Both the position numbers and the translations under genes were made by a program. Of a stretch of 64,000 bases of DNA, positions 7,315 through 15,043 are shown piece after piece. Numbering within the stretch: position 1 is the stretch's first letter; the number at the start of each line of letters is the position of its first letter. The DNA comes from Paraburkholderia sp. (GTDB taxonomy: Bacteria > Pseudomonadota > Gammaproteobacteria > Burkholderiales > Burkholderiaceae): assembly GCF_024281035.1 (NCBI RefSeq), contig NZ_JAMXLH010000050.1, positions 186,001 to 250,000 of the forward strand. Direction: 5' to 3'. The notes beneath the pieces were generated by a model. That model did not search any database, had not been told where the DNA came from, and saw only the letters and a program-made list of their open reading frames with translations.

Positions 7315-10300
7315 ATGGAACACAATCATTTGATCATCGGCCTCGGCGGCTCGGGCGGAAAGATCATCCGAAATCTGCGCAAGACCATCGAACGAAACCG
7401 CGACGCGCAAGGCAATAGCCCGTCGGATGCCCGTTTCGAATACCTGTACGTCGACACGTCCACCGACGAACTCGACAAGCACGACGAATGGAAAGTGCTG
7501 GGCAAGGATATCGATCTTGCGCGCAGCCAGTTCATGGTCAACACCGCTGGCAACGTGCGTCCCGTACTCGACGATCCCGATTCGTTTCCGGGGCTGCGCG
7601 ACTGGATCGAGCCGCGCAGCATCTTCGGCTTCGTGAAGCCCGGTATCGCGGGCGCCGCGCAGCGCCGCAAGCTCGGCCGGCTCGTGTTCGCGCAGAACGC
7701 GCCGCAATTCGTGAAGGCCGTCGAGGACCGCATGCGCGTGCTCGAAAGCGGCCCCGGCCGCACGGGCACGACGATCCACGTCGTCTGCGGTCTCGCGGGC
7801 GGCACCGGAAGCGGCTCGGTCGTCGACGCGGTCGCGCTGATCCGCAACAAGTATCCGAATCCGGACCTGCATCGAATCCTCATCTACGCGCTGCTGCCGG
7901 AAAAGGACTCGAAGCGCGTGCGCGACGTCGCGGGCTTCTCGAACTATTACGCGAACGGCTATGCGGCGCTCGCCGAGCTCAATGCGATGGCGGTCGGCCA
8001 GTATCATCCGGCGAACGTCCTCGACGGGTCGCCGATGGAGCACGACGTCTACTTCAACGGCTGTTATCTCGTGAGCAATCTCAACGAGCACAACATGCAG
8101 TTCGATGTCGATACGGAAATTCCGCGTATCGTCGCCGAGTTCCTGTACCAGAAGACGCTCAACAAGCAGTGGGAAGGGCTCGGACGCGCCGAGAAGGGCG
8201 AGAACGACATCAAGAACTTCGAGAGCGAAACCGACATCGGCAAGGCACGCGCGAAGCTGTTCCTGTCGTTCGGCGTCGAGCGCATCGTCGTGCCCGAGGA
8301 GGAAATCAAGGAGTATCTCGCCTACGGTTTCGCCGAGCAGGCCACGCGCCAGCTCATGTTCAACAACTTCCGCCAAGGCGAAGGTTACGCCGACGAGCCC
8401 GTGCAGAAGGACTGGGGCTCCGAGGTGCGCAAGCCCGACGTCGCGCGCCAGCTGCTGCTGAGCGACGCGCATCTGATGCTCGAGACCGGCATTCTCGAGG
8501 ACGACGCGAAGAACGCGTTGTGGAAGCCCGCGCGCGAGTACTGGAAGCAGATCGTGAGCCGCCTCGCACCCGAGATCCAGGCCGACCAGACGGTCGACCA
8601 GACCAATTGGGTGCATGCGCTCAACACGCGTCTTGCGAAGGTGTTCGACGAGACGTATCGCACCATGGGCGGCGTGCGCAAGTTCTATGAGATCAAAGGC
8701 AACGCGCGCCCCGAGATGGCGCGGCACGTCTGCTCGGTGATCGAGAAGGAACTGTTCAGCCAGTGGAAGGTGGGCACCCATTCGCTGATGCAGCTGCGCC
8801 AGTTTGTGGACGCGCAGCTCGCCGTGCTCGACGAGCGTCTTGCCGTGTTCAACGAGGAGATTGCCAAAGGGCCGGCCGCCGAGCAGGCGATCCTGCAGCG
8901 CATCGCCGAACTCACGACACAGTTCAATAAGGTCGGTTTCTTCGGCCAGCACCTCACCGACAAGCGCAGCTCACTGTTCGCGGACATCGCGAACCAGCAT
9001 CAGGATCTTTTCGTCCTTCGCACGCTGCACGAGGGACGGCGCTTCGCGAGCAGCCTGCTGCCGTTCATCAAGGATGGCCTGGCGACGCTGCGCGGCCTGA
9101 TCGACGCGCTGCATCAGAACCTGGCTGTGGCAACCGAGCGTGTCCATCAGGAGCAGTCCGCTCGCCTCGCGGGCGCGGACGCGGTCTACCAGCAGCGCAT
9201 CTTCGATCGCAACGCGATCGCGAATGTGATGAAGGCGCTCGTGGTCGACGAGCAGGCACAGGTTGCGCGTACCCAGCGCGTGCGCCAGTCGATCATCGAT
9301 CTCGCGGGCACCGAGGCGGACACGTTCGACAAGCTCTCGCGCAGCCTTTCGCTCGGCGGGATCATCGCTACGATCTCGCAGGCATCGGCGAGCATCGTCG
9401 AGTCGGCACATGCGGAGATCTCGAAGAATCTGCCGCCGGTGCTGCACGTGAATATCGTCGAGCGCCTGCAAAAGCAGTACGACGCAAATCCGGGCGGACT
9501 GAAGAAATTCGTCTCCGACCTCTACGAGAGCTCGGGCACCATGCTTCAGTACAACAAGACCGAAGTCGATCGCATGGTCGCGGGCAACGACGGCGGTTCG
9601 CGCGGCACGATGCGCACGGTCGGCGTGTTCTTGCCCGAATGCGAGAGCCAGAAGGATTTTCACGCCTCGCTCGCTGCATTGTTCGAAGCGCAGAAGGACC
9701 CGGCTTCCGATACGGTCGTCGCGGCCGGCAAGCTCTCGAACGAGATCGTCATCATGAAGATTGCGTCGCTGATGCCGGTGCGTTTCATCGAGCCGCTCGC
9801 GCTGCTCAAGCGCCATTACGACGGCCTGCTTGCCGACTTCAACGAATCGTGGCTGCTGCATGGCGCGGGCAACGGCAAGAACCTGCCGGCGCTCTATGCG
9901 CGCACGGCCGCGGAGATCGCAACGCAGGCGAAGCGCAAGCCGTTCCGTCTGATCGGGCGTTTGCTCGAGATGATCAAGCTGCGTGAAAACCGCACGACGG
10001 GCGAGCCGGAATGGGTTTTTGTCTACACGAGCGACGGGCTGCCGACTTCGAAGGTGCTCGCGGGCCGTGCCTGGCAGGATGTCCTCGAAGGCGATCAAGT
10101 GGCGGGTGTTCAGGAGCTGATCGAGAAAGAGATCGCGCGCAGCCTGGACGCAGGCTACAAGCATCGCGAGCAGAAGGAGGCGTTGCTGGAACGCTTCAAC
10201 CAACTCGCGCGCGAGCAGTTTGAAAAGAGCGGCGAGGACACCGAGGATCCCGCATATCAGGCGCTGGTGCGAATGAAGCCGCAAGTGCGCGAGATTATCG

Positions 10301-10332
10301 GTCTTGCGAACGCGACGGCCGAATACGCCTGA
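7315..10332 (+). CDS. Tubulin/FtsZ-like protein (Tubulin_2 family)
   Basis: A 1005-residue cytoplasmic protein. The N-terminus HLIIGLGGSGGKIIRNL is a nucleotide-binding loop, and GGTGSGS at residues 162-168 is the tubulin/FtsZ signature loop that holds the GTP phosphates. About 330 residues of tubulin-like GTPase are followed by a long, largely helical region with possible coiled coil (about 480-720) and a further conserved-looking C-terminal domain. It is far longer than FtsZ (about 390 residues) and belongs to the divergent bacterial tubulin-like families proposed to act in membrane remodelling. I prefer ATG at 7315 over the TTG two codons earlier. No signal peptide is seen. GTP binding is inferred from motifs; polymerisation is not shown. 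Confidence 0.85.
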   Translation: MEHNHLIIGLGGSGGKIIRNLRKTIERNRDAQGNSPSDARFEYLYVDTSTDELDKHDEWKVLGKDIDLARSQFMVNTAGNVRPVLDDPDSFPGLRDWIEPRSIFGFVKPGIAGAAQRRKLGRLVFAQNAPQFVKAVEDRMRVLESGPGRTGTTIHVVCGLAGGTGSGSVVDAVALIRNKYPNPDLHRILIYALLPEKDSKRVRDVAGFSNYYANGYAALAELNAMAVGQYHPANVLDGSPMEHDVYFNGCYLVSNLNEHNMQFDVDTEIPRIVAEFLYQKTLNKQWEGLGRAEKGENDIKNFESETDIGKARAKLFLSFGVERIVVPEEEIKEYLAYGFAEQATRQLMFNNFRQGEGYADEPVQKDWGSEVRKPDVARQLLLSDAHLMLETGILEDDAKNALWKPAREYWKQIVSRLAPEIQADQTVDQTNWVHALNTRLAKVFDETYRTMGGVRKFYEIKGNARPEMARHVCSVIEKELFSQWKVGTHSLMQLRQFVDAQLAVLDERLAVFNEEIAKGPAAEQAILQRIAELTTQFNKVGFFGQHLTDKRSSLFADIANQHQDLFVLRTLHEGRRFASSLLPFIKDGLATLRGLIDALHQNLAVATERVHQEQSARLAGADAVYQQRIFDRNAIANVMKALVVDEQAQVARTQRVRQSIIDLAGTEADTFDKLSRSLSLGGIIATISQASASIVESAHAEISKNLPPVLHVNIVERLQKQYDANPGGLKKFVSDLYESSGTMLQYNKTEVDRMVAGNDGGSRGTMRTVGVFLPECESQKDFHASLAALFEAQKDPASDTVVAAGKLSNEIVIMKIASLMPVRFIEPLALLKRHYDGLLADFNESWLLHGAGNGKNLPALYARTAAEIATQAKRKPFRLIGRLLEMIKLRENRTTGEPEWVFVYTSDGLPTSKVLAGRAWQDVLEGDQVAGVQELIEKEIARSLDAGYKHREQKEALLERFNQLAREQFEKSGEDTEDPAYQALVRMKPQVREIIGLANATAEYA

Positions 10333-10372
10333 ATCTGGCGAACCCGACAATAAACGGAATACAAGGACCAAC

Positions 10373-11149
10373 ATGGCGAATTACAAGTGCCCCACGCTTG
10401 GCGATTGCGAGCGGGCCAACACCGGGGAAATTTTCGAGCGTTCGCCGGGCGAGGATTTGCACTGCCCGGATTGCGGCACGTTGCTGGAGCCGCAGATCGT
10501 GCGCGCGCCGACCGGCGGAGCGCGCAAGCCCGTCGTGATCGCGGCGGTGGCGGGCATCGTGGCGCTCGCGATCGTGGGCGGCGGCGCCGGGATCTACTAC
10601 AAGAAGACGCATGCCGCGCCTGCTGCAGTCGCGGATAGTGCCGCGCAGGCGCAAGCATCGTCGGACAAAGCACCGGCTGCCACCGATACCGCCGCTACGT
10701 CGGCCAGCGATGTGCAGCCGACGGCTGACAACCGGGAAGGCGGCATCGCGCCGAGCGCCGGCGAGATCGACGCCCAGCGCAAGGCGGGTGACGCGAAGCT
10801 CGCGCACGGCGATGCGGTGGGCGCGGAAGCCGCGAGCAACGATGCGGCGACCAAGGAAATGATCAAGGTTGCGATCGCGGACATGGCGCAAGGCAAGCTC
10901 GATCACGCCGACAAGGAACTCGACGACGCGGCGGCGCGCGATCCGAAGCAGCCGCTCGTCTACTACAACCGCGCGGTGCTGCGCCTGAAGCAGGGCCGTA
11001 CCGACGATGCGCTCAAACAGTTCGAGGCGAGCTTCCTCAACGGTTTTTCGTACTTCGACGCGATGGCGAAGGATCCGGATCTGGCCGGCATCCGCAGTGA
11101 TCCGCGCTTCGCCGCGCTCGTGCAGAAGTACCGTCCGGCGACCATGTGA
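10373..11149 (+). CDS. Zinc-ribbon single-pass membrane protein with TPR-like C-terminus
   Basis: A 258-residue protein with no signal peptide. Residues 1-38 carry four cysteines (C6, C12, C31, C34) in a zinc-ribbon arrangement, residues 54-76 form one membrane helix (VVIAAVAGIVALAIVGGG core), then comes an Ala-rich linker and a C-terminal TPR-like region of about 120 residues. The end (GFSYFDAMAKDPDLAGIRSD) resembles the end of the next protein, so the two share a domain. It follows the tubulin-like gene by 40 bases, and its stop overlaps the next start in TGATG. A likely arrangement is a cytoplasmic zinc ribbon touching the tubulin-like protein and a TPR part across the membrane; topology is inference. 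Confidence 0.75.
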   Translation: MANYKCPTLGDCERANTGEIFERSPGEDLHCPDCGTLLEPQIVRAPTGGARKPVVIAAVAGIVALAIVGGGAGIYYKKTHAAPAAVADSAAQAQASSDKAPAATDTAATSASDVQPTADNREGGIAPSAGEIDAQRKAGDAKLAHGDAVGAEAASNDAATKEMIKVAIADMAQGKLDHADKELDDAAARDPKQPLVYYNRAVLRLKQGRTDDALKQFEASFLNGFSYFDAMAKDPDLAGIRSDPRFAALVQKYRPATM

Positions 11150-11955
11150 TGCGCGCGGCCCGGGGTGCTGCGCCGATTGCGCTGGCGGTGCTCGCGCTCG
11201 TTGCAGGGTGCTCGAAGAACGACGACGCGTCGGTCATCGGGCACTGGCGCGCGGAACGCACGCAGGTGTATAGCCTGCATTTGCCGATCGGCCCGGATAT
11301 CGTGATCAGCAAGGATGCGATCAAGAGCCCCGATGCACAGGCGAGCATTCCGTTGAAGCGCATCGAGCGCAAGGGCAACGAAGCCGTGCTCGATACGGCA
11401 TACGGGCTCGGCATTTCGCTTTATTTCGACGGCCCCGATCGCGTCTACGTGAAGGTGCCCTTCATGGGCAAGGTGTATTACCGGCGTGTGCCTGATGGGG
11501 CAATGCAGGCTGGCGGTGCCGCGGACAGGTTGCAGGACGCGGCGGCACGGCCGCCTGGCGCCGCGCCGATTTCCGTTCCAGTCGTCGCTGCGGCAGCGCA
11601 CCCCTCGCAAGGCACGCCGCAATCCCGGCCACGCGAGGTTGCGCCAGCCAGCGCGCCAGCCAGCACCGCCGCCGAGCTCATGAAGAAGGGCGAGGCGGCA
11701 TTGCACGCCGGTGCGCAGACGCAGGCCGAAAGCCTTCTGACGCGGGCGCAGGCATGGCCGGCGGCACATCCGGCAGTGGACTACGACCTCGCGGTACTCG
11801 CGGCGCGGCGCTCGGATGCCGACCGCGCGATTGAGTATCTCAATCAGGCGTTCAAACTCGGCTACCGGCAATTCGGTGCGCTCGACGCGACGCCCGAATT
11901 CAGCGCCTTACGGCAGGACGTGCGCTACCAGGCGCTCGTCGCTCGTTACCGTTGA
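11149..11955 (+). CDS. Lipoprotein with C-terminal TPR-like repeats
   Basis: A 268-residue predicted lipoprotein: after the ATG at 11149 comes a short signal with lipobox LVAGC, giving a lipidated Cys near residue 20. The middle has a small beta-rich domain (residues about 25-120), then a Pro/Ala-rich linker, and from about residue 172 (AAELMKKGEAALHAG) two TPR-like helical hairpins. The last 35 residues (QFGALDATPEFSALRQDVRY) parallel the end of the upstream protein, pointing to a duplicated interaction domain. The start overlaps the upstream stop by one base, so the two are translationally coupled. Role unknown; an envelope-side scaffold for the locus is plausible. Confidence 0.74.
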   Translation: MRAARGAAPIALAVLALVAGCSKNDDASVIGHWRAERTQVYSLHLPIGPDIVISKDAIKSPDAQASIPLKRIERKGNEAVLDTAYGLGISLYFDGPDRVYVKVPFMGKVYYRRVPDGAMQAGGAADRLQDAAARPPGAAPISVPVVAAAAHPSQGTPQSRPREVAPASAPASTAAELMKKGEAALHAGAQTQAESLLTRAQAWPAAHPAVDYDLAVLAARRSDADRAIEYLNQAFKLGYRQFGALDATPEFSALRQDVRYQALVARYR

Positions 11956-12007
11956 GCAAGACGGGCCGACGCCACCTTCACCGATCCACTTCATCTACGG
12001 AGAATGC

Positions 12008-12301
12008 ATGAACGACACTTCGCGCAACATGATGATGTACGACGCACAAAAGAAGAGTGTGGGCGTCGCATTCGCGCTCTGGTTTTTTCTTGGCACCCTG
12101 GGAGCGCACCGGTTTTATACGGGCAGAACCGTTACGGCCATCGCCCAGATCGTTTTGATGCTGATGGGCGCGGCGACGCTGTGGCTGGGCGTCGGTGCTT
12201 TCATACTTATCGGCGTGGGTATCTGGGTGCTCGTCGATGCGTTCATGCTGCCCGGTGTCATCCGGCGCTACAACGTGGCACTGGCGAGCCGGTTCGGCTG
12301 A
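12008..12301 (+). CDS. TM2-domain membrane protein
   Basis: A 97-residue inner-membrane protein. It has the TM2 hallmark: a first helix (FALWFFLGTLGAH), the short conserved turn GAHRFYTGR, and two further hydrophobic segments ending in WVLVDAFMLPG. Such proteins have no known activity and often accompany secretion, stress or protease operons. It is the last gene before a strong terminator and lies 52 bases after the TPR lipoprotein, so it probably belongs to the same transcript. I chose the ATG at 12008, which has a GGAG ribosome site just upstream; the long upstream extension of the frame overlaps the lipoprotein gene and looks non-coding. Confidence 0.8.
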   Translation: MNDTSRNMMMYDAQKKSVGVAFALWFFLGTLGAHRFYTGRTVTAIAQIVLMLMGAATLWLGVGAFILIGVGIWVLVDAFMLPGVIRRYNVALASRFG

Positions 12302-12336
12302 TGCCGCGGCACGGTTCTGGATCACCGCGATGAAAC

Positions 12337-12404
12337 AATGCGCCCCTTTGGGGCGCATTCAGACTGCTGACAAAGCCCTGGCTTGGCCCAGGGCTTTGTT
12401 GTTT
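12337..12404 (+). terminator. Two hairpins ending the caspase/tubulin locus
   Basis: The first hairpin has ten-base arms (AATGCGCCCC at 12337-12346, GGGGCGCATT at 12350-12359) with loop TTT and no T run. The second, AAAGCCCTGG (12372-12381) with its complement ending at 12397, is followed by tttgttgttt and fits a Rho-independent terminator. The second hairpin lies directly before the transposase remnant and could also belong to the end of that insertion element. Confidence 0.65.
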
Positions 12405-12414
12405 AGTCGGGGTC

Positions 12415-12624
12415 ATGCTCAAGAAGCCGACACCCGCCCAGCAAGAACTCGAGATGGTCACGCTCGAGATGCTTGTGCCGAAGGAGCATCTGCTGCGCAA
12501 GATCGATGCGGTGGTGGATTTCGAGTTCATCCGCGAGAAGGTTGCGCATCTGTATGCCCCATATCTTGACGTCTCGGAGCGCGAGCAGCGTGAGGCCGTG
12601 GCCGACATTGATCCTGGTGAGTGA
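12415..12624 (+). pseudogene. IS1182-like transposase remnant (N-terminal fragment)
   Basis: The reading frame begins like IS1182-group transposases (EMLVPKEHLLRKIDAVVDF, FIREKVAHLYAPY), then departs from the family after about 50 residues and stops at 69. Full-length enzymes are roughly 450-500 residues, so the catalytic core is gone. No matching 3' part is seen before the antitoxin gene. This is a broken insertion sequence marking past rearrangement at this spot. It may start with a promoter-proximal hairpin near 12372. Confidence 0.75.
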
Positions 12625-12664
12625 TTTGCAATGCGTCGCGCCAGTGACCTGTCCTTGCTTTTTC

Positions 12665-12692
12665 ATATTCCTTACCATAAGGTAAGGAATAT
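12665..12692. promoter_or_regulatory. Perfect palindrome, likely toxin-antitoxin operator
   Basis: Arms ATATTCCTTACC (12665-12676) and its exact complement (12681-12692) flank a 4-base centre. It ends only 13 bases before the antitoxin ATG and abuts the GGAGGTG ribosome site. AbrB/MazE-type antitoxins repress their own operon by binding such palindromes, so this is very probably the autoregulatory operator. That role is inferred from position and symmetry. Confidence 0.72.
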
Positions 12693-12705
12693 TGGAGGTG
12701 TCGTT

Positions 12706-12951
12706 ATGACGGCAGCAACTATCACTTCGAAGGGCCAGGTCACAATCCCCGTGGATGTGCGAAACCACCTTGGCCTGGAGTCCGGCGACCGGATCGAATT
12801 CAGCTTCAGCGAGGCGACGGGACGGTATGAGATTTATCCCGTCACGCGCTCGCTCGCATCGCTCAAGGGCATCGTGAAGAAGCCTGCGAAACCGGTGTCG
12901 ATCGAGGACATGAACCAGGCTATCGCCGAGCAAGGGGCGTCCGCGCGATGA
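12706..12951 (+). CDS. AbrB/MazE-type antitoxin
   Basis: An 81-residue DNA-binding antitoxin. The N-terminal half is the swapped-hairpin AbrB fold (ITSKGQVTIPVDVRNHLGL, then GDRIEF), and the C-terminal tail (about residues 50-81) is the flexible part that should wrap the toxin. The ATG is preceded by GGAGGTG (12694-12700) and a perfect palindrome. Its stop overlaps the toxin start in ATGA, so the pair is coupled. It should neutralise the PIN toxin downstream and repress the operon. Confidence 0.88.
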   Translation: MTAATITSKGQVTIPVDVRNHLGLESGDRIEFSFSEATGRYEIYPVTRSLASLKGIVKKPAKPVSIEDMNQAIAEQGASAR

Positions 12952-13346
12952 TCGGACTGGATACGAACGTTTTGGTCCGCTTCTTCGCCCAGGACGATGC
13001 TGTGCAATCGAAGAAGGCGACCGCGCTTATGGAGTCCCTTTCGGCGGAGCGTCCGGGGTACGTTTCGCAGATCGCACTGGTTGAGACCATATGGGTGCTG
13101 GGGCGTTGCTACGACGTCGGGCGCGAACAGATGAAAGACATTATCGACTCGATGATCGGCACGAAGGAACTGGTCGTTGAAGGTGCTGACACGGTGAGAA
13201 AGGCACTTCGTGTTTTCACGGCATCAACGAAGGCGGATTTCGCGGACTGCCTGATAGAGCGTTCGGGGTATGCAGCCGAGTGCGAGTACACGGTGACTTT
13301 CGACGTGAATGCGTCGAAGGCCGCAGGAATGCAGTTGATTAAATAA
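12948..13346 (+). CDS. PIN-domain toxin (VapC family ribonuclease)
   Basis: A 132-residue single PIN domain. It begins MIGLDTNVLVRFF with the first catalytic Asp at residue 5. The usual acidic residues follow: a Glu in VETIWVL and Asp residues in STKADFADCLIER and TVTFD. VapC toxins are metal-dependent ribonucleases that cut tRNA or rRNA when freed from their antitoxin. The four-base overlap with the AbrB-type antitoxin gives a VapBC-like module. Length is normal and no catalytic residue is missing, so the toxin is probably active. Confidence 0.88.
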   Translation: MIGLDTNVLVRFFAQDDAVQSKKATALMESLSAERPGYVSQIALVETIWVLGRCYDVGREQMKDIIDSMIGTKELVVEGADTVRKALRVFTASTKADFADCLIERSGYAAECEYTVTFDVNASKAAGMQLIK

Positions 13347-13507
13347 GCGGGAAAATTGCAGAGGCTTCTGTGGCCACAGGCGGCGGTCCAGGAGCAATGG
13401 AAGAAAATAAAACGGAAAGCGGGAGGCAGGAAGGGTATTTGCGAAGCAAGTGTGCTTTTGCGGAGCAAATGAAAAGGGCTCAGCTTGCGCTGAGCCCTCG
13501 AATCTTT

Positions 13508-13583
13508 TGGTAGGCCGTACGGGATTCGAACCTGTGACCAACGGATTAAAAGTCCGCTGCTCTACCAGCTGAGCTAACGACCC
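13508..13583 (-). tRNA. tRNA-Lys (anticodon UUU)
   Basis: Read on the minus strand the gene starts GGGTCGTTAGCTCAG and ends in CCA encoded at 13508-13510. The D-arm (AGCTCAGCTGGTAGAGC core), anticodon loop CTTTTAA with anticodon TTT, and the T-arm GGTTCGAATCC are all in place, and the acceptor stem pairs. Its 3' end faces the toxin-antitoxin and insertion-sequence remnant, which is the side where tRNA-targeting elements integrate. Confidence 0.95.
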
Positions 13584-13653
13584 AAAAGAGGCGTAATTAT
13601 AGCGGCGGCAGACGACGGATGTCAACGGTCGCGCGCGACGTGCAGTAGAACGA

Positions 13654-13692
13654 CAAAGGCCCGGGACACATCGTGTCCCGGGCCCTTCCTAT
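13654..13692 (-). terminator. Terminator of the tol-pal operon
   Basis: GGCCCGGGACAC at 13658-13669 pairs with GTGTCCCGGGCC at 13673-13684. On the minus strand the stem is followed by TTTGTCG, giving a Rho-independent terminator about 60 bases after the cpoB stop. Confidence 0.8.
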
Positions 13693-13747
13693 AGCGAGAG
13701 GCGTGTTGTGCGGCGGCGAGCGCCGCGCAACCTGCATCCAGCAGCGC

Positions 13748-14509
13748 TTATTTGAGCTGTGACAGCCTGCTCTGCGCCGTCTGGGCCACATCCGAGCCGC
13801 TGTATTGCGACACGATCTGCTCGAGCGTACGCCGGGCGGCAGCCTTTTGCCCCTGCTCGATCTGATTGTTCGCAATCGCAAGCAGGGCCTCGGGTGCGCG
13901 CGGGTGCTGCGGGTAGTTCTTGACCACGTTCTGCCACGTCGTCGTCGAACCCTTGTAGTCCTTCAGCGCGTAGAGCGCATTGCCGAGCCAGTATTGCGCG
14001 GTCGGCTGATAAGGACTCTGCGGGTACTTCGCGATAAAGCTGCGGAACGACGCAGCCGCGGTCTTGAAGTCGCCACTGCGGAACTGCTGCGAAGCGGCGT
14101 TGAACGCGTCCGTCTCTCCCGGCTGGACCGTGCCCTGCACGCCATCCACGGTCTGCTGCTGCGGCTCGAACTTCTTGAGACGCGCATCCAGATCCGTGTA
14201 GTAGTCCTTCTGTTGCTTCTGCACAGTGGACAGCTGATTCGCCAGGTCCTCGTTCTGTCCGCGCAGCGTCGCGACCTGCTGGGTCAGCTGGTCGAGGCGG
14301 TTGGACTGATCGAGAATCGTGCGTTGCGCGGCGGACAGCTGGCTTCCCAGGTTGTCCGTCTTCGCCCGCAGGTCGAGAATCGCCTGGCGCGCCTGATCGT
14401 CATCGAACAGGCCCGCGTGGGCCGGCATCGCCATGAAGGCCGAACCGGCTACGCAGGCTGCTGCGGCTACCCGCAGCGGTGAGAAACGGTGCGACATACG
14501 CCCCTTCAT
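13748..14509 (-). CDS. cpoB: Cell division coordinator CpoB (YbgF)
   Basis: A 253-residue periplasmic protein of the Tol-Pal system that links outer-membrane constriction with peptidoglycan synthesis at the septum. It has a signal peptide (ending AHA-GLFDD), a coiled-coil segment (residues about 40-115) that trimerises in the family, and a C-terminal TPR region from about residue 128 (AFNAASQQFRSGDF) with three repeats. It is the last gene of the operon, 12 bases after pal, as in most proteobacteria. Length is close to E. coli CpoB. Confidence 0.94.
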   Translation of the reverse strand: MKGRMSHRFSPLRVAAAACVAGSAFMAMPAHAGLFDDDQARQAILDLRAKTDNLGSQLSAAQRTILDQSNRLDQLTQQVATLRGQNEDLANQLSTVQKQQKDYYTDLDARLKKFEPQQQTVDGVQGTVQPGETDAFNAASQQFRSGDFKTAAASFRSFIAKYPQSPYQPTAQYWLGNALYALKDYKGSTTTWQNVVKNYPQHPRAPEALLAIANNQIEQGQKAAARRTLEQIVSQYSGSDVAQTAQSRLSQLK

Positions 14510-14521
14510 CCAATACGTCGA

Positions 14522-15025
14522 TTACTGTTGGTACACGAGGTCAGCACGGCGGTTCTGCGCCCACGATGCTTCGTCGTGGCCCAGCGCGACCGGCTTTTCC
14601 TTACCGAGGCTGACAGCTTCCATCTGCGAATCCTGCACGCCCATCAGCGACATTGCACGACGCACTGCTTCAGCACGGCGCTGGCCGAGTGCCAGGTTGT
14701 ACTCGCTCGTGCCGCGCTCGTCGGTGTTGCCCTGGATCAGGACGTGACGTTGCGGATGCGCCTTCAGATACTGGGCGTGGAGTTGCAGCAGCGATTGATA
14801 CTGATCCTTCACGGCGTAGCTGTCGAAGTCGAAGAACACGCTGCGCTTGGCGAGCGGGCTGTTCGGGTTGTTCAGGTCATCGACATTCACTTGCGCGACG
14901 GCGTTCGGGTTCGGTTGCGTGCTGATTGCGCCGCCCGTTTCGCCAGTCTTGACGCCCGACTTACACGCTGCCAGCGCGCCAATCATCAACACGGCCAAGG
15001 TCAAGCGGACTTTATTCGACATCAT
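14522..15025 (-). CDS. pal: Peptidoglycan-associated lipoprotein Pal
   Basis: A 167-residue outer-membrane lipoprotein (lipobox LAAC near residue 20) with an OmpA-like C-terminal domain that binds peptidoglycan. The OmpA signature is visible as VLIQGNTDERGTSEYNLALGQRRA, broken here after DERG, with the Asp and Arg that hold diaminopimelate. TolB binds the same domain. It sits between tolB and cpoB with 18 bases to tolB. Two ATG codons stand in a row at the start; either could be used. Confidence 0.95.
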   Translation of the reverse strand: MMSNKVRLTLAVLMIGALAACKSGVKTGETGGAISTQPNPNAVAQVNVDDLNNPNSPLAKRSVFFDFDSYAVKDQYQSLLQLHAQYLKAHPQRHVLIQGNTDERGTSEYNLALGQRRAEAVRRAMSLMGVQDSQMEAVSLGKEKPVALGHDEASWAQNRRADLVYQQ

Positions 15026-15043
15026 TTTTGCTCTCCAGAAGTG

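Noticed and set aside
12302..12414. Possible CRISPR or array in the hairpin-rich stretch
   Set aside because: Only two unrelated hairpins, no repeated units with spacers.
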